This document shows positions 58,415-64,000 of a stretch of DNA of 64,000 nucleotides, piece after piece (within the stretch, counting starts at the first letter, position 1; each line of letters starts with the position of its first letter). The DNA comes from Aminobacterium colombiense DSM 12261 (GTDB lineage: Bacteria; Synergistota; Synergistia; Synergistales; Aminobacteriaceae). The notes under the pieces were generated by a model. It was not told the origin of the DNA and ran no database searches. It saw nothing but the letters and a program-made list of their open reading frames with translations. The translations under genes and the position numbers were made by a program. Where the stretch lies: assembly GCF_000025885.1 (NCBI RefSeq), contig NC_014011.1, positions 620,001 through 684,000 on the forward strand, in the 5' to 3' direction.

Positions 58415-59044
58415 ATGAGCAGATATACAGGACCCGTATGCCGTCTCTGTAAGGCTGAAGGAGTAAAACTCTTTTTAAAAGGAGATCGTTGCTTTACAGA
58501 AAAATGCGCGATAACACGGGGAGAAACTAAGAATAAACAGAGGAGAGGCAGACCTCGCGCTAAAATGAGCGAGTATGGCCTTCGACTTCGTGAAAAACAG
58601 AAATTGCGCCGTTTTTATGGTATGAATGAAGGCCAGTTCCGACGCATGTTTGGCGAAGCTTCCAGAATGTCTGGAGTAACAGGACATAATTTTCTTCAGT
58701 TGCTTGAGCGTCGCCTTGACAACATTGTTTACCGTATGGGGCTGGCTACAAGCAGAAGCCAGGCTAGGCAGTTGGTGCTTCATGGCCATTTCACAGTAGA
58801 CGGGCGTAAAGTGGACGTGCCAAGCTACTTAATTCGTGCCGGTGCGGTTGTAGCTGTTGCTGAAAATAGCAAGGAAGTCGCCATAATTCGCGAAAATGCA
58901 GAAGTAGCGGCATCGAGAATGATTCCGGAATGGCTGGAGGTTAATAGCGAGCGGATGGAAGCGAAAGTGCTTTCCATACCAATGCGCGAACAGATAGATG
59001 TTCCCGTCAACGAGCAGCTCGTTGTTGAGTTCTATGCCAGATAG
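58415..59044 (+). CDS. rpsD: 30S ribosomal protein S4
   Basis: Primary assembly protein of the 5' domain of 16S rRNA and, in E. coli, repressor of the alpha operon. The 209-residue protein has an N-terminal zinc-type cluster (CRLCKAEG then CFTEKC, the C+ form) and an S4 RNA-binding domain (RRLDNIVYRMGLATSRSQAR). ATG 58415 follows AAGGAGG. A folded leader lies upstream of the set at 57325-57443. Confidence 0.98.
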   Translation: MSRYTGPVCRLCKAEGVKLFLKGDRCFTEKCAITRGETKNKQRRGRPRAKMSEYGLRLREKQKLRRFYGMNEGQFRRMFGEASRMSGVTGHNFLQLLERRLDNIVYRMGLATSRSQARQLVLHGHFTVDGRKVDVPSYLIRAGAVVAVAENSKEVAIIRENAEVAASRMIPEWLEVNSERMEAKVLSIPMREQIDVPVNEQLVVEFYAR

Positions 59045-59056
59045 TAGGCGTGAAAG

Positions 59057-60076
59057 GTGTTGGACAAAGTGGAACTAATGCGGCCTGAGATCCGAATTGA
59101 GGAGTGTAGCTCGACCTTTGGGAAAGTTATTGTAGAGCCCCTTGAAAGAGGATATGGTGTAACGCTGGGTAACGCTCTCCGTCGCGTGTTGCTTTCCTCT
59201 GTGAAGGGGGCAGCCATTACTTCAGTCCGTGTTGATGGCGTTCTACATGAGTTCAGTACTATTCCCGGTGTGCGTGAGGACGTAATCGAACTGATGCTGA
59301 ATCTTAAACACATCCCAGTGCATTCATACAGCAAGGATGTTAAAGTGTTGCACTTGGAAGCGGAAGGACCCAAACAGGTTGTTGCGGCAGATATTCAGCC
59401 CGATAGCGAAATTGAGTTTATTGATCCTGACGCGCCAGTATGCGTACTGGAAGATGGAGCACAATTATCGATGGACCTTTATATAGAACAGGGAGTTGGG
59501 TATGCCACTATTGATCGACCGCGACCTGCTTACCTTCCCGCGGATGCCCTTTTGATCGATGCGATTTACTCTCCAGTGCTGAAAGTGCATTACGACGTAG
59601 AAGCTGCCAGAGTAGGACAGCGTACTGACTATGAACGACTCGTTTTAGATGTAACTACAAATGGCGTTATTGCGCCGGATGTTGCTGTAGGAGAAGCGGC
59701 GAAGATTATCCGCTCATACTTCGGGTTTATCGTAGAGGATGTCGATAAGTTACACCCTCTTGAGGGGATTGATGAAGAAGAGGCAGCTCTTTCAGCGGAT
59801 GAGGCTGCGGCAGAGGCTGCAGAAGCTGCCAAAGAAGAAGATGACCTTCTTTCTCGGCCTGTGAGGGAGCTTGAGCTTTCCATACGGAGTGAGAACTGTC
59901 TTCTTCGCGGAGGTATACACACTATCGGTGATCTTCTAACGCGTACACGGGACGACCTGCTTAAAATCCGTAACCTCGGAAAGATATCTCTCCGTGAGAT
60001 AGAGGAAAGACTTGAGAAGCAGGGACTTCGCCTCAGCACAGAGAAAAGCGAAGAGAAAGCAGTAAAGGAGGACTAG
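59057..60076 (+). CDS. rpoA: DNA-directed RNA polymerase subunit alpha
   Basis: Assembly platform of RNA polymerase. The 339-residue protein has the N-terminal dimer domain (VEPLERGYGVTLGNALRRVL) and the C-terminal DNA-binding domain (SIRSENCLLRGGIHTIGDLL and RNLGKISLREIEERLEKQGL, with the Arg, Gly, Lys and Ser used for UP-element contact). Between them is an Ala/Glu/Asp-rich linker (about 238-268) longer than in E. coli. The start is uncertain: GTG 59057 is preceded by a distant AGG, and GTG 59069 lies 9 bases after AAAGGTG and would shorten it by four residues. Confidence 0.97.
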   Translation: MLDKVELMRPEIRIEECSSTFGKVIVEPLERGYGVTLGNALRRVLLSSVKGAAITSVRVDGVLHEFSTIPGVREDVIELMLNLKHIPVHSYSKDVKVLHLEAEGPKQVVAADIQPDSEIEFIDPDAPVCVLEDGAQLSMDLYIEQGVGYATIDRPRPAYLPADALLIDAIYSPVLKVHYDVEAARVGQRTDYERLVLDVTTNGVIAPDVAVGEAAKIIRSYFGFIVEDVDKLHPLEGIDEEEAALSADEAAAEAAEAAKEEDDLLSRPVRELELSIRSENCLLRGGIHTIGDLLTRTRDDLLKIRNLGKISLREIEERLEKQGLRLSTEKSEEKAVKED

Positions 60077-60080
60077 TTCC

Positions 60081-60434
60081 ATGAGACACCGTATGGATCA
60101 TAGAAGGCTTGGCCGTTATGGAAGTCATCGCAGAGCGATGCTCTCAAATTTGGCAGCGAGTCTTTTTATAGAAGGAAGCCTTACCACAACGGTGACCCGG
60201 GCGAAGGAACTTCGCCGTGTAGCCGAAAAATTTATTACAAGGGCCAAGGGCGGCTCAGTTCACGACCGTCGTATTATACGTGCTCGTCTTGGGCATAAGG
60301 AAGCTTCTATAAAACTATTTGAAGATTTGGCAAAACGATATGCCAATCGCCCAGGTGGTTACACGAGAATAATTAAGACCGGCCCCCGCCTCGGCGATGG
60401 CTCGCCTATGGCAATTATAGAGCTGGTTGAATAG
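60081..60434 (+). CDS. rplQ: 50S ribosomal protein L17
   Basis: Large-subunit protein near the tunnel exit. The 117-residue protein has MRHRMDHRRLGRYGSHRRAM, RRVAEKFITRAKGG and GGYTRIIKTGPRLGDGSPMA. ATG 60081 follows AAAGGAGG at the rpoA end. It closes the alpha set; the ECF genes follow after only 2 bases. Confidence 0.98.
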   Translation: MRHRMDHRRLGRYGSHRRAMLSNLAASLFIEGSLTTTVTRAKELRRVAEKFITRAKGGSVHDRRIIRARLGHKEASIKLFEDLAKRYANRPGGYTRIIKTGPRLGDGSPMAIIELVE

Positions 60435-60436
60435 CA

Positions 60437-61270
60437 ATGACCCCAAAGATAGTCTGTACGCTTCAGGGTGTAGGTTTTTCCTACCCTGAAGCGGACAGTT
60501 CTGCACTTGACCAGGTGAGCTTTCAGGTCAGGGAAGGGGAATGGCTGGCACTATTGGGCAGCAATGGTTCAGGTAAATCAACGCTTGCCAAACATTTGAA
60601 CGCCCTGCTGCTTCCTTCGCAGGGCGCTTGTTTTGTTTATGGCATGGATACTCGTGAAGAGAAAAATCTATGGGCGATTCGAAGCCACGTGGCCATGGTT
60701 TTTCAAAATCCCGACAATCAGATAGTAGGGACTGTCGTGGAGGACGATACTGCCTTTGGACCAGAAAACATAGGACTTTCTCCTCTCGAAATTCGACAGC
60801 GTGTGGACTGGGCTCTTTCTGTGACAGGGCTGTCCCATAAGATGCAAAATCCAACGTATTCTCTTTCTGGCGGTGAAAAACAGCGATTGGCTGTGGCGGG
60901 GGCATTAGCCTTAGACCCTCCGTGCCTTGTGCTTGATGAACCTACAGCCATGCTTGATCCACAAGGGCGTCGAGACCTGCTTGACGTGTTAAAAACACTT
61001 CATGCTCAGGGTAGAACGATAATTTACATTACTCATCGCCTTGAAGAAACAGTTCATTGTGATAGAGCGCTTGTTTTAAAAAGTGGGAAAGTTCAATGGG
61101 ATGGCACCATTTCAGAACTTTTTCGCCACACAGAAAAACTCAATGAATGGGGTTTGGAATGTCCGCCTTTTATTGAATTATGGCAAATGCTGGTTGCAGA
61201 GCGGCTGATCTCTGAAAAAACGCCTGCAACAGTGGATGGAGTACAAAAGGCTTTATGTCAATTATTATAA
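60437..61270 (+). CDS. ecfA1: ECF transporter ATPase EcfA1
   Basis: One of two ATPases of an energy-coupling-factor transporter for vitamins or metal ions. The 277-residue protein has Walker A GSNGSGKS at 41-48, the Q-loop MVFQNPDNQIVGTVVEDD (ECF-type), signature LSGGEKQRLAVAGALALDP, Walker B CLVLDEPTAMLDP, and the H-loop ITHRLEE. ATG 60437 is 2 bases after rplQ. With EcfA2 and EcfT it forms the shared module; no substrate-binding S gene is present, so this is the group II kind that serves S proteins encoded elsewhere. Confidence 0.94.
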   Translation: MTPKIVCTLQGVGFSYPEADSSALDQVSFQVREGEWLALLGSNGSGKSTLAKHLNALLLPSQGACFVYGMDTREEKNLWAIRSHVAMVFQNPDNQIVGTVVEDDTAFGPENIGLSPLEIRQRVDWALSVTGLSHKMQNPTYSLSGGEKQRLAVAGALALDPPCLVLDEPTAMLDPQGRRDLLDVLKTLHAQGRTIIYITHRLEETVHCDRALVLKSGKVQWDGTISELFRHTEKLNEWGLECPPFIELWQMLVAERLISEKTPATVDGVQKALCQLL

Positions 61271-62100
61271 AAAATCTCACCCATACATATCACCCTTCTA
61301 CGCCGCTTGAAACAGTGGCCTTAGAAGGGATTAACCTAACAACAGAAAAGGGGCAATGGCTCTCCATAGTTGGCCATACCGGTAGTGGAAAATCTACTTT
61401 GGCACAACACCTTAACGCTTTGATCGTTCCTGAAAAAGGCGAGGTTATCGTGGAAGGCTTCGTTTCTCGCCCCAAAAGCCAGGATTTGCGGAAGATCAGA
61501 CGACTTGTGGGCCTTGTCTTTCAATACCCGGAACAGCAGCTATTTGCTGAAACTGTTTTTGACGAAGTAGCTTTTGCTCCAAGAAATTGGGGTGTCTCAG
61601 AAGAAGATTTGGAAAAAGTAGTTAATGAAACCTTATTAGAGGTAGGTATCCCATTAGATTTTCTTGACAGGAATCCATTTCAACTATCAGGAGGAGAAAA
61701 ACGACGAATTGCGCTGGCTTCTGTTCTTGCCGCTGAACCTGCTTACCTGGTTCTTGATGAGCCGACAGCCGGTCTTGATGCGACTGGCCGTAAGGACCTT
61801 ATTAAATTACTGTCAAAACAGAAGAAGAAGGGGAGAGGCATTATCTTTGTAACTCACGATCTTGAAACAGCGCTTATGTCCAGCGACTCCATTTTGGTGC
61901 TTGAAGGAGGGCGGGAAGTAGTGCAAGGTGCTCCAGGCAAAATAATAGAGGAATTGAGCCGTGGGGCAATAAGGGGCCTTCGTATGCCAGAAGTCCTTGA
62001 ACTAGCTATGTGTCTTGAGCAAAAGGGCTGGGCAGTTCCCTTGACATGGAGTCATTACGACCTTTTTGAGTCTTTGAAAAAGCAGGTGAGATTGTCATGA
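61255..62100 (+). CDS. ecfA2: ECF transporter ATPase EcfA2
   Basis: Second ATPase of the ECF module. The 281-residue protein has Walker A GHTGSGKS at 40-47, the Q-loop LVFQYPEQQLFAETVFDEV, signature LSGGEKRRIALASVLAAEP, Walker B YLVLDEPTAGLDATG and the H-loop VTHDLE. ATG 61255 overlaps EcfA1 by 16 bases, with AAAAGG just upstream, so the two are coupled. Its stop overlaps the ecfT ATG (ATGA). Confidence 0.94.
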   Translation: MSIIIKNLTHTYHPSTPLETVALEGINLTTEKGQWLSIVGHTGSGKSTLAQHLNALIVPEKGEVIVEGFVSRPKSQDLRKIRRLVGLVFQYPEQQLFAETVFDEVAFAPRNWGVSEEDLEKVVNETLLEVGIPLDFLDRNPFQLSGGEKRRIALASVLAAEPAYLVLDEPTAGLDATGRKDLIKLLSKQKKKGRGIIFVTHDLETALMSSDSILVLEGGREVVQGAPGKIIEELSRGAIRGLRMPEVLELAMCLEQKGWAVPLTWSHYDLFESLKKQVRLS

Positions 62101-62909
62101 AGTTTATGAATCACCTCACCTTTGGACAATACGTTCCAGCTCAATCTATTATCCATGCTATTGACCCTCGATGCAAAATTATAGGAACTATATTTCTTTT
62201 GACAGGGATTTTCCTTGTAAAACACCCTCTAGCCTTCGGTGTTTGGGGGCTTTTGCTTCTGCTCATCAATTATTTATCCAGGCTGCCTCTTTCTCTTGTT
62301 CTTCGTTCTGCGCGGCCTGTGGTGATACTTGTCGTTTTTACAGCAGTGATTCATCTTTTTTTTACCAAGGGGACACCCATTTTTCAATGGGGCATTATTA
62401 CTGTTACAAAAGAGGGTTTTCGAATGGGTGTCTACATGGGCCTCCGACTGTTGTTTCTTGTCCTCTTTGCTAGTTTTCTAACTCTAACAACAAGCCCAAT
62501 GGAGTTGGCCGATGGGTTAGAAAAACTATTTTCACCTTTGGCCCCTATGGGTTTTCCTGCCCACGAACTGGCAATGATGATGACCATAGCCCTTCGTTTT
62601 ATTCCCACTCTTCTTGATGAAACAGATCGTATAATGAAGGCACAGTTAGCCCGTGGAGCAAACCTTGATAAAGGAAATCTCTGGCAGCGTTTACGCGCTA
62701 TGCTCCCCGTTCTTGTTCCTCTTTTTGTTATAGTTTTTCAAAGGGCGGAGGATCTTGCCACGGCCATGGAGGCCAGGTGCTACAGAGGTGGTAATGGGCG
62801 TACTCGTCTAAATCCGCTTCTCTGGAAAAGGCGCGATACTGTAGCTTTGCTTCTTCTCGTTTTCTCTTTATCCCTTCTTATCTATGTTGATCGTATGGTA
62901 ATTCTCTAA
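62097..62909 (+). CDS. ecfT: ECF transporter transmembrane protein EcfT
   Basis: Membrane coupling subunit that joins the two ATPases to an S component. The 270-residue protein has about five to six predicted helices and the two Ala-Arg-Gly coupling motifs AQLARGANLDKG and AMEARCYRGG, which contact the ATPases. The first cytoplasmic part begins YVPAQSIIHAIDPRCKI, the usual EcfT start. The truA ATG overlaps its stop by one base. Confidence 0.94.
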   Translation: MKFMNHLTFGQYVPAQSIIHAIDPRCKIIGTIFLLTGIFLVKHPLAFGVWGLLLLLINYLSRLPLSLVLRSARPVVILVVFTAVIHLFFTKGTPIFQWGIITVTKEGFRMGVYMGLRLLFLVLFASFLTLTTSPMELADGLEKLFSPLAPMGFPAHELAMMMTIALRFIPTLLDETDRIMKAQLARGANLDKGNLWQRLRAMLPVLVPLFVIVFQRAEDLATAMEARCYRGGNGRTRLNPLLWKRRDTVALLLLVFSLSLLIYVDRMVIL

Positions 62910-63724
62910 TGCGTTATGCAGCAGTTGTATCCTACGATGGGACAGCTTTTTGCGGGTGGCAGAGGCAACTAGGAGTAGCCAGTGTCCAACAAAGCCTGGA
63001 AGAAGCCTTGTCCAAACTTTGCGCAACTTCTATCCCCATTGTCGCAGCTGGCAGAACTGATGGGGGAGTCCATTCAAGAGGGCAAGTTATTTCTTTCTCT
63101 CTACCTTCCTTTTGGGAACCAAGAAGACTCGTCCTCGCCATTAATTTCTATTTGCCTGAAACTGTGCGTATAATGGGAGTTTTCCCAGTAGAAGAGAGTT
63201 TTAGCGCGAGGTTCTGTGCCTTGTGGCGGGAATACCGCTATTATATTTGGCATGGTCCAGCTTTCCCCCCCTACCTGGCACAAAGAGCGTGGTGGAATCG
63301 TTGGCAATGGGACAAAACTGCAGTAAAGAAGGCGTGCGAATACTTAGAGGGAACCCATAATTTTAAAGCATTCTGTCCGATCAAGGAGTGCCCTGAAGAT
63401 ACAGTTCGCACAATTTTACGCATAAAATATCTAAGGAGCGGACATCTTTCTGTAATTACAGTGAGAGGCAATTCTTTTCTTATGAATATGGTACGATCAA
63501 TAGTTGGAAGTCTTGATCTTGTTGGTAAAGGGAAAAATGATCCGGAGTGGATAAAGGAACTTCTTGATGACGAAAAAAAGGATCGCACTTATGCAGGAAT
63601 GACGGCTCCAGCCCATGGGCTTTATTTTTGGAAGGTCTGCTATAATGCCCATTGCTTTCTTACTATTCCGGAAATACGAGAAAGGGAGATAACAGACGTA
63701 TTAATCCCTTCTGATTTTGCGTAG
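62909..63724 (+). CDS. truA: tRNA pseudouridine(38-40) synthase
   Basis: Makes pseudouridine in the anticodon stem-loop. The 271-residue protein has YDGTAFCGWQRQ, the catalytic Asp51 in AAGRTDGGVHSRGQVI, NSFLMNMVRSIVG and PAHGLYFWKV. ATG 62909 overlaps ecfT (TAATG). The ecfA1-ecfA2-ecfT-truA order is common in Firmicutes, where rplM-rpsI usually comes next. Here an mreB-type gene follows instead. Confidence 0.96.
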   Translation: MRYAAVVSYDGTAFCGWQRQLGVASVQQSLEEALSKLCATSIPIVAAGRTDGGVHSRGQVISFSLPSFWEPRRLVLAINFYLPETVRIMGVFPVEESFSARFCALWREYRYYIWHGPAFPPYLAQRAWWNRWQWDKTAVKKACEYLEGTHNFKAFCPIKECPEDTVRTILRIKYLRSGHLSVITVRGNSFLMNMVRSIVGSLDLVGKGKNDPEWIKELLDDEKKDRTYAGMTAPAHGLYFWKVCYNAHCFLTIPEIREREITDVLIPSDFA

Positions 63725-63731
63725 AAACACA

Positions 63732-63737
63732 TATAAT
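63732..63737 (+). promoter_or_regulatory. Possible -10 element for the second mreB
   Basis: A perfect TATAAT lies 46 bases before the second mreB start, but the expected -35 position (63709-63714, ttctga) is a poor match. It would allow separate expression from truA. It is weak evidence only. Confidence 0.3.
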
Positions 63738-63747
63738 ATTTTCCTGA

Positions 63748-64000
<253 letters not shown>

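Overview
The window is one long stretch of bacterial housekeeping chromosome. Nearly every gene lies on the + strand, genes are packed end to end or overlap, and no insertion sequence, prophage, CRISPR array or transferred island is visible. The mix suggests a Gram-negative-type anaerobe of the phylum Synergistota, perhaps close to Aminobacterium. The reasons are a Clostridia-like gene order (two radical-SAM-linked genes then rng; map, a KOW protein, infA, rpmJ; an L7Ae-like gene between rpoC and rpsL) combined with MreBCD, PBP2, MinCDE, SecDF, LapA and two MreB copies, and a beta-prime subunit with a large internal insertion. The phylum is an inference from layout and protein character, not from a database search.

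Layout. 1-2660: the end of yajC, then secD and secF, closed by a strong terminator. 2780-10458: a solitary radical SAM enzyme, lapA, recJ, rel (ppGpp), dtd, a metallo-beta-lactamase-fold hydrolase and radC. 10476-17488: a continuous cell-shape and division-site block, mreB-mreC-mreD-mrdA-minC-minD-minE-rodA. 17510-31356: two linked genes often found with rng (a radical SAM protein and a DUF2344 protein), rng, a divergent smc, then tRNA/rRNA maturation genes (trmN6-like, rsmI, metG, tatD, tgt, tsaC). 31412-31498: tRNA-Leu(CAG). 31645-40293: rpoB-rpoC. 40425-60434: a merged str-S10-spc-alpha ribosomal super-operon, from an L7Ae-like gene and rpsL through fusA, tuf, the S10 and spc genes, secY, adk, map, infA, rpmJ, rpsM, rpsK, rpsD and rpoA to rplQ. 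60437-63724: the ECF transporter energizing module ecfA1-ecfA2-ecfT and truA. 63784-end: the start of a second mreB-type gene.

The genes mostly serve growth: membrane protein insertion (SecYDF/YajC), wall elongation (MreBCD, PBP2, RodA), division-site choice (MinCDE), chromosome structure and repair (SMC, RecJ), transcription (RpoA/B/C), translation and its control (ribosomal proteins, EF-G, EF-Tu, IF-1, Rel, tRNA modification).

The points most worth a second look are regulatory and evolutionary. (1) RpoC carries about 130 extra residues that read as tandem copies of a native beta-prime element. (2) A folded untranslated leader precedes the rpmJ-rpsM-rpsK-rpsD-rpoA-rplQ genes, a candidate ribosomal-protein autoregulatory RNA. 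(3) At both rpoB and the str operon, a terminator-type hairpin overlaps a good promoter. (4) rpoBC is not preceded by rplJL but by tsaC and tRNA-Leu. (5) SMC departs from several family signatures. No wholly new multi-gene system was found.
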